Assembly: GCA_964542875.1 (NCBI GenBank)
Contig: CAZIWA010000088.1
Location: 1 to 22,749 of the forward strand
Length of the DNA: 22,749 nucleotides
Origin: CAZGOM01 sp964542875
GTDB lineage: Bacteria > Planctomycetota > Phycisphaerae > Phycisphaerales > Phycisphaeraceae
Direction: 5' to 3'
Under the pieces are notes generated by a model. That model saw only the letters and a program-made list of their open reading frames with translations. It did not search any database and had not been told where the DNA came from. This document shows, one piece after another, positions 13,290-21,089 of this stretch (positions are counted from its first letter, which is position 1; every line of letters starts with the position of its first letter). The translations under genes and the position numbers were made by a program.

Positions 13290-14223
13290 ACAGCGCTGGC
13301 CCCTTCACACCCGGCTCCGGCGCAATCGGCTGCACATTCGTGCCGTTCGCCGCGAAACCCGCCTCGCCCAGCGCGGCCGCAAATTCCTTCCCGTCAAAGC
13401 CAGACACGGCCTGGCCCATCAGCCGTTTAAAGTCATCGCGTGAATGCTTCACCAGGTCGATCACCACCAGTTGCCCGCCGGGCTTCAGCACCCGCTTGGC
13501 TTCCTTCAGTGCTTCGCCATAGGCATCTACATAAGTGAGTACCAGCACCAGCAGCACGGCATCGCACGCGCCGGAAGCGATCGGCAGCTTGGTGATGTCA
13601 CCTTCCAAAAGCTCAACATTGGAAAAGCGTTCCAGGCGTTTTTGCGCCGCTTTGAGCATTGCCGGTGATTGATCCACCCCGATCACCTTTTTCACATTCG
13701 GCGCCAGCAGCCCGGCCAGGTGCCCGGTGCCGCAGCCAAGGTCCGCCACGGTCCAGTGGCTGGGCAAAAGCCCCGCCGCCGCCTGGGTGGGGAATGACCC
13801 GCCATAAAGCTCACCCCGGAGCTTATCCCAATCCCCGGCGGCGCCCGCGAAAAACGCCTGCGCATCGCCCGGCCGCCGCGCGATGGCCGCTGCCAGACGC
13901 AGCCGGTCTTGTTCAAAGGTCGGCCACGCCTCCGTCTGCTCACGTGCCAGGTGCCACAGGCGCGACGCATGCGGGTCCATGGCATCCACGCTGGCCCGGT
14001 ACAGGTTGTTGGTGCCCTGCCTTCGGTTTTCGATCCACCCCTGGTCGGCCAGCAGTTTCAGGTGTCGGCTCACCGTGGATTGCGGCATCTGCAGGATGTC
14101 GCACAGTTCCAACACCCCCAGCTCGCTTTTTTCAAGCAGTTTCAGCAGCCGCAGCCGGGTGGAATCGGCCAGGCACCCCATCCAGCTCAAAAGGGTATCG
14201 GGTTGTTGGTCGTTCTTGGCCAT
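13267..14223 (-). CDS. ArsR-family regulator fused to a SAM-dependent methyltransferase domain
   Basis: This is a 318-residue two-domain protein. Residues 10-78 form an ArsR-type winged helix (LADSTRLRLLKLLEKSELGV, with recognition helix MPQSTVSRHLKLLADQGW) lacking the usual metal-binding cysteine pair. Residues 155-260 form a class I methyltransferase: motif I DLGCGTG at 161-167, acidic Asp184 in VIGVDQS, post-I GDITKLPIASGACDAVL, and VLKPGGQLVVID. The same architecture is known for SahR, a regulator of the S-adenosylmethionine cycle in some Proteobacteria, so it may sense SAM or SAH; that is inference. The frame is open to 14355, but ATG at 14223 starts where the conserved domain begins. 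No strong ribosome-binding site is seen. Confidence 0.9.
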   Translation of the reverse strand: MAKNDQQPDTLLSWMGCLADSTRLRLLKLLEKSELGVLELCDILQMPQSTVSRHLKLLADQGWIENRRQGTNNLYRASVDAMDPHASRLWHLAREQTEAWPTFEQDRLRLAAAIARRPGDAQAFFAGAAGDWDKLRGELYGGSFPTQAAAGLLPSHWTVADLGCGTGHLAGLLAPNVKKVIGVDQSPAMLKAAQKRLERFSNVELLEGDITKLPIASGACDAVLLVLVLTYVDAYGEALKEAKRVLKPGGQLVVIDLVKHSRDDFKRLMGQAVSGFDGKEFAAALGEAGFAANGTNVQPIAPEPGVKGPALFIARAVV

Positions 14224-14326
14224 GGACAAGAGTTTATCGCATTCCCCCTCTTCGCAGGGTGGCGCCGAGTCCGCGAGGCCCACCACGCCGCCCACCAGAC
14301 CCACCAGCACATGAATCACCAAAAAC

Positions 14327-14347
14327 GCACCAGAATCAAACTGGTGC
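14327..14347. promoter_or_regulatory. inverted repeat upstream of the ArsR-methyltransferase gene
   Basis: GCACCAG-AATCAAA-CTGGTGC is a perfect 7+7 inverted repeat about 104 bases upstream of the regulator's ATG, in the region shared with the divergent lipoprotein gene. Its size and symmetry suit a dimeric winged-helix regulator, so it could be an autoregulatory operator. Confidence 0.4.
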
Positions 14348-14368
14348 CTCTGCACAGCCCCTCAGCCC

Positions 14369-14476
14369 TCAATTTCCAGGGTAAAAGCATTTGGAGTATT
14401 TGTCGGCACATGCGCCCGGGTGACCGGACACCCCGGCGCGTGGGAAATCGACAAATGCTTTTACCCTGTCAATTTC
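14369..14476. mobile_element. 92-bp MITE-like element with 17-bp terminal inverted repeats and 8-bp target duplication
   Basis: The element spans 14377-14468. Its left end CAGGGTAAAAGCATTTG (14377-14393) is the perfect reverse complement of its right end (14452-14468). Both sides are flanked directly by TCAATTTC (14369-14376 and 14469-14476), an 8-bp direct repeat that looks like a target-site duplication. The interior holds a further palindrome (14409-14442): a 14-bp stem with one mismatch. There is no room for a gene, so it would need a transposase in trans. CAGGG ends with 8-10 bp duplications are, as I recall, typical of ISAs1-family elements; I cannot check this here. It sits between the divergent ArsR-methyltransferase and lipoprotein genes. 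Confidence 0.85.
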
Positions 14477-14562
14477 AAAAATCATCCCAATTTCTCCAGA
14501 TTCCCCCACCAAAACGCCGATAACTACCCATAAGACCGACTCCACAACAAGGCAAGGACGCC

Positions 14563-15204
14563 ATGAAGTACCTCAACCTGAAATCCCTCGCGCTTTCCAC
14601 ATTGATCGCCGCTGCTACCGCCCTCACCGGCTGCTCCACATACATCAACGTTCCCGCCATGCCCGGTGATGTCGCCGTCAACGACCCCAACGATGAAACC
14701 GTCATCAAGGTCATTGTTGCCTCCATCCCCTACGCCGTGCAGGATCAGGGCTACTCCAAAACGTACCAGGTCCAGTTCCCCGTCGGCACCCGCGGCATCG
14801 TCGCTTACGACGCCCTGACTCCAATCGATGACAAAGCCCTCTGGCGCAACCCCATCAACCCGGAGCTCCCCGTCTACCAGGCCGCCCAGGTCCGCGTGCG
14901 TAGCTGGGTGGCCGAAGTCGACGTCATCCGCCCCGTCAACCCGGACCAGCTAAACCTTGGCAACCAGCTCGTCACCGTCTTCCTCAAATGGGACGCCGTC
15001 TCCGGCTGGACGCCCAAGCGCCTGCGCGTCTGGACCACCACGGTTGAAACCGCGCTCCGCAAGGCGCCCTACTCCAGCGATACATCCGACCCCGCATCGC
15101 CTTCCACCGACAAACAAAACCCCAAGCCCAACGCCACCTCCATCAAACGCAACGACTCCGAAATCCCCCCGCCCAGCAGCGAAGTTCGCGGCCGCTACGA
15201 ATAA
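14563..15204 (+). CDS. predicted lipoprotein of unknown function
   Basis: This 213-residue protein has a lipoprotein signal: basic start MKYLNLK, a hydrophobic stretch SLALSTLIAAATA, and lipobox LTGC with Cys24 as the acylation site. The mature part has no recognised domain. Residues 45-165 look beta-rich (KVIVASIPYAVQ, YQVQFPVGTRGIVAYDALTP, VRVRSWVAEVDVIRP, LVTVFLKWDAVSGWTPKRLRVW). The C-terminal 40 residues are low-complexity, polar and proline-rich. AAGGA is five bases before the ATG. It is alone on its strand, about 94 bases downstream of the miniature element. A cell-envelope role is likely, the function unknown. Confidence 0.8.
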   Translation: MKYLNLKSLALSTLIAAATALTGCSTYINVPAMPGDVAVNDPNDETVIKVIVASIPYAVQDQGYSKTYQVQFPVGTRGIVAYDALTPIDDKALWRNPINPELPVYQAAQVRVRSWVAEVDVIRPVNPDQLNLGNQLVTVFLKWDAVSGWTPKRLRVWTTTVETALRKAPYSSDTSDPASPSTDKQNPKPNATSIKRNDSEIPPPSSEVRGRYE

Positions 15205-15231
15205 GCCTTCGACCACGCCTTGTCTTCGTTT

Positions 15232-15300
15232 TCATCCCGCAGGGATCACAGCCATTAGCCGATGGTTGAGCGCGTCTTCGCGCGACGCCGCCGGTCACGT
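15232..15300. repeat. dispersed intergenic repeat (planctomycete-like, hairpin-forming)
   Basis: The gene-free stretch 15205-15573 begins with a block reading CATCCCGCAGGGATCACAGC followed by CATTAGCCGATGGTTGAGCG and CGCCGGTCACGT. Inside it GCGCG-TCTT-CGCGC is a perfect small hairpin, and CCGATGG can pair imperfectly with CCGCCGG around it. From memory, similar blocks recur between genes in planctomycete genomes. Only one copy lies in this window, so the repeat call rests on recall. Confidence 0.45.
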
Positions 15301-15390
15301 ATGCAAAACCCTCGCCCCCAGAGAGGCCGCAGCAGTGTCGCCACGCCTCCAGCGCGATGCTCCCGCTCCCGCAAGCATGTCATTTCTTAA

Positions 15391-15455
15391 GGGCCAAAGG
15401 CCCGGCACTATTACAGCCACGAGTCGGAGCGCTTTTGAGCGCGTAGGCCCGGAAA
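15391..15455. repeat. second dispersed intergenic repeat block with GGGCC-AAA-GGCCC hairpin
   Basis: GGGCCAAAGGCCCGG (15391-15405) forms a 5-bp hairpin and is followed by GCACTATTACAGCCACGAG and a GAGCGC...GAGCGC pair ending TAGGCCCGG. The form is like the preceding block and, from memory, like planctomycete intergenic repeats. The rest of the 369-base gap (15456-15573) shows nothing I can identify. It separates the 3' ends of the convergent lipoprotein and sialidase-like genes. Confidence 0.4.
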
Positions 15456-15573
15456 CGAACATTGCTTAATTGATTCTTCTCTTTATCTTCTCTGGAAGCG
15501 CTGAAAGTGCGTTCCCATCATCTTCGCTTGTCCTCGACCTTACGGAGCCGCATTCAACACACACACCACTCCC

Positions 15574-16719
15574 TCAAACATTCCCTTCCAGCAACGAAGC
15601 CTGCCTCGGATGCAGCGGCCCCGTCGCCTTGCTAATCAACCGCCGCAGCGTTCCGCCCTTGCCCGCCGCCACATCCTTCTCCGTGAACACCGCAAACAAA
15701 ATCTCCCGATCCGTCCCATTGGCCCACTTGTCCCCCCGCCGGTAGTCGTAAACGATGTAAATCCGTCCATCCGGCGTTTGAAATCCGTCAGGGTAAGACA
15801 CCCCCACCCGTTCATCCAGCAGCAGCCCGCCGGTCCACGTCTTGCCTTCATCGTCCGACAAATACGCCGTCAGGTGAGACCGCAGCTTGTACCCCGGCTC
15901 TGCATCCGCGGGCTTCTCATGCCTCACCAGCAGCAAGCGGCCTGACGCCAGCCGCGAAATAAAAAACCGTGCATTGGGGCTGAAAAGCCCAGTATCCTTC
16001 CCGGCTGACCACGTCTTGCCAAAGTCTTGTGAAAACGCTTCTCCGATGCCGTAGCTGGTGCGCACCAGGCACCACAGGCCTCGGTCTTTGGTTTCCACAA
16101 ACATCTGTTCGTCGCACGTGCGTTCCGCCACGTCCGGCCCGGTCCGCAGTTCAAACGTCGCTCCCTGGTCGCTTGTCACCAGCGCATTGGGGAAGCGCTC
16201 GCCGGCCAGCTCCACAAACTGATCTTTGGCCAAATGAGACCAGCACGCCACGGGAAACACCCACTCCCCATTGGCCAGCACCGTCGGTTTATTCATCATG
16301 ATCCCGTTGGATATCCGCCTGGGCGGCGTCCATGTCGGACGCGCGGCATCGGGATCGCTGCTCACGCTCACCCACACCCCGGCGCGCGAGTCGTAATGCT
16401 TCCCGTCCTGGCTTTGCGCCCACACCAGCCACAAGCACCCAAGCGGGTCCGTCCACAGCACCGGATCAAACTCCCTCACATCAAGCCCGGGCGGCGCCAC
16501 CACCAGCACTGGTTCACGCCAGGTCACACCGTCATCATCCGACACGCCCACCACCACATGATTCCCCGGCTCCTCTCCCTGCCCGCCTGTGTACCACGCG
16601 GCATACAGACGCCCATTTGGAGTTCGCGCAATCCCCGGGATCCCCTGCCACACCCGCTTGTCAGCGCCATACTCAGGCCCAGGGTTCGTCACTAGCACTG
16701 GCACTCGGATCTGGCTCAT
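15574..16719 (-). CDS. sialidase-like (BNR/Asp-box) protein, second copy type
   Basis: This 381-residue beta-propeller protein differs from the first sialidase-like protein. Asp-boxes are SDDDGVTW at 60, a degenerate SDQGATF at 183, SQDFGKTW at 230 and SDDEGKTW at 288. The C-terminal segment SYPDGFQTPDGRIYIVYDYR followed by DREILFAVFTEKDVAAGK is characteristic of the BNR_2-type family common in Planctomycetota and Bacteroidota. Activity (exo-sialidase or another glycan hydrolase) is not established. No signal peptide is seen. The frame is open 45 codons further, but ATG at 16717-16719 has AGGAG eight bases upstream. It is divergent from the heparinase-family gene across 123 bases. Confidence 0.85.
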   Translation of the reverse strand: MSQIRVPVLVTNPGPEYGADKRVWQGIPGIARTPNGRLYAAWYTGGQGEEPGNHVVVGVSDDDGVTWREPVLVVAPPGLDVREFDPVLWTDPLGCLWLVWAQSQDGKHYDSRAGVWVSVSSDPDAARPTWTPPRRISNGIMMNKPTVLANGEWVFPVACWSHLAKDQFVELAGERFPNALVTSDQGATFELRTGPDVAERTCDEQMFVETKDRGLWCLVRTSYGIGEAFSQDFGKTWSAGKDTGLFSPNARFFISRLASGRLLLVRHEKPADAEPGYKLRSHLTAYLSDDEGKTWTGGLLLDERVGVSYPDGFQTPDGRIYIVYDYRRGDKWANGTDREILFAVFTEKDVAAGKGGTLRRLISKATGPLHPRQASLLEGNV

Positions 16720-16824
16720 CGCTACCGCTCCTGAATAAATGTCCGCCAATGATATATCAAAAAGCCCGCACCATCCCCTCCAAGCAAAAGTCATATACCC
16801 CATGTACCTTATATCCACCTTTCC

Positions 16825-16834
16825 TTTCCGGAAA
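16825..16834. promoter_or_regulatory. palindrome in the sialidase/heparinase divergent region
   Basis: TTTCCGGAAA is a perfect 10-base palindrome eight bases before the heparinase start, in the 123-base region shared with the second sialidase-like gene. That region also has AT-rich patches (GATATATC, a TATAAG -10 candidate on the minus strand at 16809-16814). Its right half, GGAAA, may double as the ribosome-binding site of the heparinase gene. Confidence 0.3.
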
Positions 16835-16842
16835 CCAGCATC

Positions 16843-18903
16843 ATGCACAAGCACGCCAACTCCATGGCCGCTGTCGAAGGCCGCTTAAACGCCGTCTGGG
16901 GAGATTCCACCCCCGTTTACTCTGCTGAAGCCCAGGACACCGCAGACCTCGCCCTGAACAACACCATCTACTTCGTCTCCAACAGCAAAATCCCCACCCA
17001 CGTCGGCCCGCCGGACAAAATCGACTGGTCCGCCCCCCATCACAACCACCAGGAGTGGCGTTGCCAGCTCAACCGGTTCTTCTGGCTTGCCCCTCTCATC
17101 GCTGCCTACCGTCACTCTCAAAACGAAGCCTATCCCCAGGCCGCCAGGGCCTACATCGACGCCTGGATCAACGCCCACGCCCCCTACAGTCCCGGCTGGC
17201 AGCGCGCCAAATACGACAGCACCCTCGACCTTGGCATCCGTGTCGGCGCAAGCCAGTGGCCCGGTTGGACCGGCGCTCTTTTGATGCTCGCCGACAGCCC
17301 CAGCTTTGACGACGCCTTCGCCGACAAGGCCATCCATGCCATTTCCGCGCAGATGGACAACATTGCCGCCAACCCCGCTCCGGGTATCAACTGGCGCATC
17401 GCCAATGCCGACGCGCTTATCATCGTCGGCCTCCGGCTTGGCCACCTGCCGCAGTCCGCGCTCTGGCGTCGCGCCGGCGTCGCCCTCCTAAACGACGCCG
17501 CACACCGGCAGATCCTTGAAGACGGCGCGCACTTTGAGCGCACGCCTGGCTACCACCACTGGATGCTGCGCGTCATGGAAAAGTTCTTCAAGCTCTCCCG
17601 CGCCTTCCCCGAACTGGCCTTGAACATCCCCGCCACCCTCGTCGACAAAATGTACGATTTTGGCGTCCACACCCAACGCCCAAACCTCGAATACAACGCC
17701 CTCCATGACTCCCAAGGCGGACGCACCACCCCCGCCATCAAAGCCCCCACCGGCTCTCAGGGCGTCGACTACCTCGCCCAATGGAAAGCCTTCCGCAAGG
17801 ACGCCGGCCTCCCGGAAATCCATCACCCCACTTCTCAATACTTCCCCAACGCCGGACAACACTACGCCCGCACCGAATGGTCACCCGCAGCCACCTACTT
17901 CTCCTTCGACGCCACCAACTGGGGCGGCGGGCACTGCCACCTCTCCCGTAACTCCATCCAGCTCCACGCCCACGGCCGCACCCTCCTCTGCGACCCCGGC
18001 TGGCTCACCTACGAAAGCGCCGACCCCCTCAGCTTCCACGGCAAATCCACCACCGCCCACAACACCCTCACCTTCACCGGCCACAACCAGTCCTTCAGCA
18101 ACAACGCCTACACCACCGCCCGCTACGGCCCACACCCCGGCTATGACCTCGTCCGGTCCGACTACGAAGGCGGGTACTGGAAAGGTCCCTTCAACTGGGG
18201 CTTTCCCCAAGGCATGTCCGCAGGTATCTGGGCCTCACACTGCCGCATCGCCCTCTTCATCCACGACCTGGGCGTGTTGGTCATCGACGGGCTCTACACC
18301 GAAAACAACCACCTCGAAAAACCCACCGTCGAACTCAACTGGCAATTCTCCGAAAACGCCAACCCCCTCATTGATCACCAAGCCAAATCCGTCCACACCC
18401 GCTTTGACGATGCCAACCTCCTGGCCATCTTCGCCCACACCCCCGACAACACCGTCATCAACCAATACGAAGGCTCCGAAAACCCCCTACGCGGCTGGCT
18501 CACCAGCAGCACCGGCATCATCGGCGCACCACAGATATCCCTGCTTGCCCCGCCGATGGCTCAGCCCTACACAAACTTCATCACCTTCCTCATGCCCTAT
18601 AAAGGCGCAAGCGCTCCAAAGATCACCACCCAGGCCCAGGCCAAGCGGTTCAACGAAGTCAGCCACCTGATCCTCACCCATGAAGATGGCTCCCGGGATT
18701 CGTTCTACTGGACTTACCGCCTCGACCAGATGCTCGGCCTGCGTGACTGGGCCCCAGGCCTGGAAACCGACGCCTCCATCATCCACCTCCGCCACGCCGC
18801 CGCTGGCAAGCTCACCCGCATCGCTGCCTGCGACGGAACCTTCTTGCGCCCCTTCTCCAAAACCATCCTCACCAAACCCGGCGTCATCGTCGCCGACCTC
18901 TAA
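16843..18903 (+). CDS. heparinase II/III-family protein (putative polysaccharide lyase)
   Basis: This 686-residue protein has an N-terminal alpha-helical toroid (about residues 55-330) and a C-terminal beta-sandwich (about 345-686), the heparinase II/III layout. Toroid hallmarks are HQEWRCQLNRFFWL at 69-82, GINWRIANADALI at 181 and EDGAHFERTPGYHHWM at 226-241, with Tyr237 and His238 as candidate catalytic residues. The sandwich has NWGGGHCHLSRNSIQLHAHG at 359-378 and HGKSTTAHNTLTF at 399-411, carrying conserved histidines. Relatives cleave uronic-acid polysaccharides (heparan, alginate) by beta-elimination; the substrate here is unknown. No signal peptide is visible, suggesting action on imported oligosaccharides. 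The chosen ATG follows GGAAA; ATG at codon 8 is an alternative. Confidence 0.88.
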   Translation: MHKHANSMAAVEGRLNAVWGDSTPVYSAEAQDTADLALNNTIYFVSNSKIPTHVGPPDKIDWSAPHHNHQEWRCQLNRFFWLAPLIAAYRHSQNEAYPQAARAYIDAWINAHAPYSPGWQRAKYDSTLDLGIRVGASQWPGWTGALLMLADSPSFDDAFADKAIHAISAQMDNIAANPAPGINWRIANADALIIVGLRLGHLPQSALWRRAGVALLNDAAHRQILEDGAHFERTPGYHHWMLRVMEKFFKLSRAFPELALNIPATLVDKMYDFGVHTQRPNLEYNALHDSQGGRTTPAIKAPTGSQGVDYLAQWKAFRKDAGLPEIHHPTSQYFPNAGQHYARTEWSPAATYFSFDATNWGGGHCHLSRNSIQLHAHGRTLLCDPGWLTYESADPLSFHGKSTTAHNTLTFTGHNQSFSNNAYTTARYGPHPGYDLVRSDYEGGYWKGPFNWGFPQGMSAGIWASHCRIALFIHDLGVLVIDGLYTENNHLEKPTVELNWQFSENANPLIDHQAKSVHTRFDDANLLAIFAHTPDNTVINQYEGSENPLRGWLTSSTGIIGAPQISLLAPPMAQPYTNFITFLMPYKGASAPKITTQAQAKRFNEVSHLILTHEDGSRDSFYWTYRLDQMLGLRDWAPGLETDASIIHLRHAAAGKLTRIAACDGTFLRPFSKTILTKPGVIVADL

Positions 18904-18920
18904 CGCCATCAATCCATTCT

Positions 18921-19050
18921 TACCTCTTCTCCCTTTGGGAGAGGGCTGGGGTGAGGGCCACCTACGAATGCAACAACTCTCTTCGGAGACTGGTCCCCTT
19001 CTTCCCGGGACCTGTCCCCCTTCCCGTTGGACCCACAATTCCTCCGTGCC
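18921..19050 (+). repeat. dispersed repeat with hairpin, downstream of heparinase-family gene
   Basis: TCTCCC-TTT-GGGAGA starts a block whose segment 18937-18971 (GGGAGAGGG, TGGGGTGAGGGCCACCT, ATGC) matches 22610-22644 at 32 of 35 positions. A GGTCCC...GGGACC hairpin follows near 18990-19012. Such CTCCC/GGGTGAGGG blocks are scattered, often just after genes, in many GC-rich bacteria. The hairpin could act as a terminator for the heparinase gene, though no T-run follows. Confidence 0.7.
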
Positions 19051-19051
19051 T

Positions 19052-20026
19052 CTACTCAAACCTCAACCCGCAAAGCTGCTCCAGCGCCGCCTTGCACAGC
19101 CTCAAATCGCCTGCTTCATTGAATCTCAAAATGTACCGCTCATCCCGAACCACAAACAACAGTTTCTGATCCCTCATCTCGATCTGCCCCATCTCTGAAG
19201 CATTAAGCAGTTTTGCCTGCTCCCCTTTAATCACGCGCATATAACCCTTGCCGACCTCCAATTGCTCCCCGCCATGAGTCAGCTCAAACACCGCCGCCCC
19301 GCTGGCTCTGATCTGCTTCCGCACCCGCTCAGCCCGATGCTCAAACCACACGTTCTTAGCGGCATATGCAAAGTCCCTCACCGCGGCATCCCACGGCTTA
19401 AGGTTTTTCTTGTCGAACCTCCCGCGAATTTCAAACACCAGCTCGCCTTGCGCATTTTCCCATCGATAAGAAAGCTTTGTGTATTGATACGTCCCTGCCA
19501 TAACTTCAACGATTCCCGGCGACTCGTTATCTGAATGAACATCCACTTCCGATGCGTTGAGAGTCTCCGCTTCGTCGAACTCCATCACCCGCACACGACG
19601 GACTTGCCGGGTCCATTCCGTCGTTTGGGCCTGTGCCAGTCCCCGTTCTCCAACATACGTGTATGCATCCCCCATCCTCACAGTGTGCGCACTGGATCCG
19701 AACATCACCGCGGCGACCAACAATCCCCCGCAAAATCCTCCCAGCACAACCTGGTGCCAACCGGTGATGATCGGCGTCTGCCCGCCCATATGCGTGGCCA
19801 GCAAAACCCCCGTCGCCACACCGCCGCCTATCAAGCCCAACAAAGTGCTGATCAGGATGCTGCGCCACTTAGGCCGCATCCACCCCCGTCTGGAATCACG
19901 ATACAACGTCGAATACACACACCGCACCGGCCCGATCTCCTCAGGCGGGTCAAACAAAAACCACATCTCCTCAGGGACATGCCCCCCATTGTGCAGCCGC
20001 ACTTCAGACGAAGGTTTATACGCCAC
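19052..20026 (-). CDS. unknown membrane protein with two TM helices
   Basis: I do not recognise this 324-residue protein. It has a 55-residue soluble N-terminus, two hydrophobic helices (SILISTLLGLIGGGVATGVL near 55-78 and VVLGGFCGGLLVAAVMFGSS near 93-112), and a 210-residue hydrophilic C-terminal domain of mixed strands and helices rich in charged residues. The N-terminal MWFLFDPPEEIGPVRCVYSTL region looks like a small beta element. The start is GTG at 20024-20026 with GGGA upstream. A good promoter lies at 20055-20083. Its 3' end faces the heparinase gene; no link of function is shown. Composition resembles its neighbours. Confidence 0.75.
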   Translation of the reverse strand: MAYKPSSEVRLHNGGHVPEEMWFLFDPPEEIGPVRCVYSTLYRDSRRGWMRPKWRSILISTLLGLIGGGVATGVLLATHMGGQTPIITGWHQVVLGGFCGGLLVAAVMFGSSAHTVRMGDAYTYVGERGLAQAQTTEWTRQVRRVRVMEFDEAETLNASEVDVHSDNESPGIVEVMAGTYQYTKLSYRWENAQGELVFEIRGRFDKKNLKPWDAAVRDFAYAAKNVWFEHRAERVRKQIRASGAAVFELTHGGEQLEVGKGYMRVIKGEQAKLLNASEMGQIEMRDQKLLFVVRDERYILRFNEAGDLRLCKAALEQLCGLRFE

Positions 20027-20054
20027 GACGTGTCCCGGGAAAGTTCATGCCCAC

Positions 20055-20083
20055 ATCATGAATCAACCACTCGCCAAGGTCAA
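20055..20083 (-). promoter_or_regulatory. promoter of the two-TM membrane protein gene
   Basis: On the minus strand TTGACC (20078-20083, five of six) and CATGAT (20055-20060, four of six) are separated by exactly 17 bases. The predicted start near 20048 gives a leader of about 22 bases before the GTG. Confidence 0.55.
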
Positions 20084-20195
20084 TCAGCCCCGCAACGTGA
20101 CAAGACTTCAATTCTGGGCGGCATGCTCTCGTTGGCGTGAACATGTCTTGTTTTTTGCGCGCTTGACGATTTTCGTGCTTTAAAATGAACCCGCC

Positions 20196-20984
20196 TCACC
20201 CCACCCGCCCCGCCTCTTCCACCGCACGCCGAATCGATTCCTCCACCACGCTCATCTCCCGGCCTCCCTCGCCCGTCACGTTCATCCGTTCTTTGTACGT
20301 CACATGCGGGTTGCACACGATCCGCACCCGGCTTCCCGTGTTCGTGCTCACCGTATGAAGCATGAACGGGTGAACAAGCGCGATGTCGCCCGCGTTACCG
20401 TTGACTTCCACCGGCGCGATGCTGAACGTCTGTTCCTTCACCAGTTTCCCCAGTTGCGCCTGGGATAACCCCGCGGGCTGCGCCTCATGCAGCACGCGCG
20501 CCGCGACCTTGTGAGACCCCGGCCGGATCGCCGTCCCGCCATCGCCCGGGCCGATGTCCGAGAAAATAAACAGCGGAAGCATGCCCTGCTCGGGCGAGTC
20601 CAGATGATGATGAAAAAAGCCGCCATCGATGTGCCATTCGTCGTCCAGCGCGCGCCACGGCTTGGCATCAAACCCCGGGAAAAGAATCGGCCACCACCCC
20701 AGGTCTTTAAGCCGTTTGTATCGGCCCTCGCCCATCAGGTCATCCAGCGAATCGTAAAAACGCTCCGTGCATGCTGCTTCAAATGGCCCGCCCCAATACG
20801 CCGCTGCAAGGTGGTTTCGCCGCATCTTCCACGTCGAGGGGTCTTCTTCGCTGGCCCCGGCTTTTTCCAACACTGCCTTACGCACGCCCGCCGCCACTTC
20901 GCGTGCAAACGCATCCCGGAGCATCGTATAGCCCTGCTCCATGAACTCTTCCACCTGGCCCGGGGTTAGCACTTTCAGCGGCAT
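20196..20984 (-). CDS. phytanoyl-CoA dioxygenase (PhyH) family Fe(II)/2-oxoglutarate oxygenase
   Basis: This 262-residue protein has the double-stranded beta-helix iron site: His118 and Asp120 in EWHIDGG, and His210 in the HPFMLHTVS segment, with Arg219 or Arg221 in GSRVRIVCNPH as the likely 2-oxoglutarate carboxylate ligand. It has PhyH-type flanking segments such as GPGDGGTAIRPGSHKVAA. Such enzymes hydroxylate small molecules; the substrate cannot be read from sequence. ATG at 20982-20984 has AAAGGTGG upstream; a GTG three codons earlier is less likely. It is divergent from the AraC-type gene (105 bases), a common sign of control by that regulator. Confidence 0.88.
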   Translation of the reverse strand: MPLKVLTPGQVEEFMEQGYTMLRDAFAREVAAGVRKAVLEKAGASEEDPSTWKMRRNHLAAAYWGGPFEAACTERFYDSLDDLMGEGRYKRLKDLGWWPILFPGFDAKPWRALDDEWHIDGGFFHHHLDSPEQGMLPLFIFSDIGPGDGGTAIRPGSHKVAARVLHEAQPAGLSQAQLGKLVKEQTFSIAPVEVNGNAGDIALVHPFMLHTVSTNTGSRVRIVCNPHVTYKERMNVTGEGGREMSVVEESIRRAVEEAGRVG

Positions 20985-21089
20985 CGACTCCACCTTTCAC
21001 TTCACGTTGGACTATTTTGGCCTCATCCTAAACACAAGATATCCGCAGAGCCATGAGACATTTGGACCAAGCATGGATATTCTGGCACC

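Noticed and set aside
14224..14355. 44-residue N-terminal extension of the ArsR-methyltransferase protein starting at GTG 14355
   Set aside because: The extension has no ArsR-family similarity, would cover the inverted repeat, and its GTG lacks a properly spaced ribosome-binding site.
14377..14468. Integron attC site
   Set aside because: The ends lack the RYYYAAC and GTTRRRY core sequences, and no integrase or cassette series is present.
14377..14468. Bidirectional terminator
   Set aside because: It lies between divergent gene starts, not between gene ends, and has a flanking duplication.
17660..18670. A 336-codon open frame on the + strand rich in Pro, Thr and Ser
   Set aside because: It is a shifted frame inside the heparinase-family gene with low-complexity composition and no family resemblance.
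20099..20157. Terminator with arms ACAAGAC and GTCTTGT followed by a T-run on the + strand
   Set aside because: The arms are about 38 bases apart, only seven bases long, and no + strand gene ends nearby.
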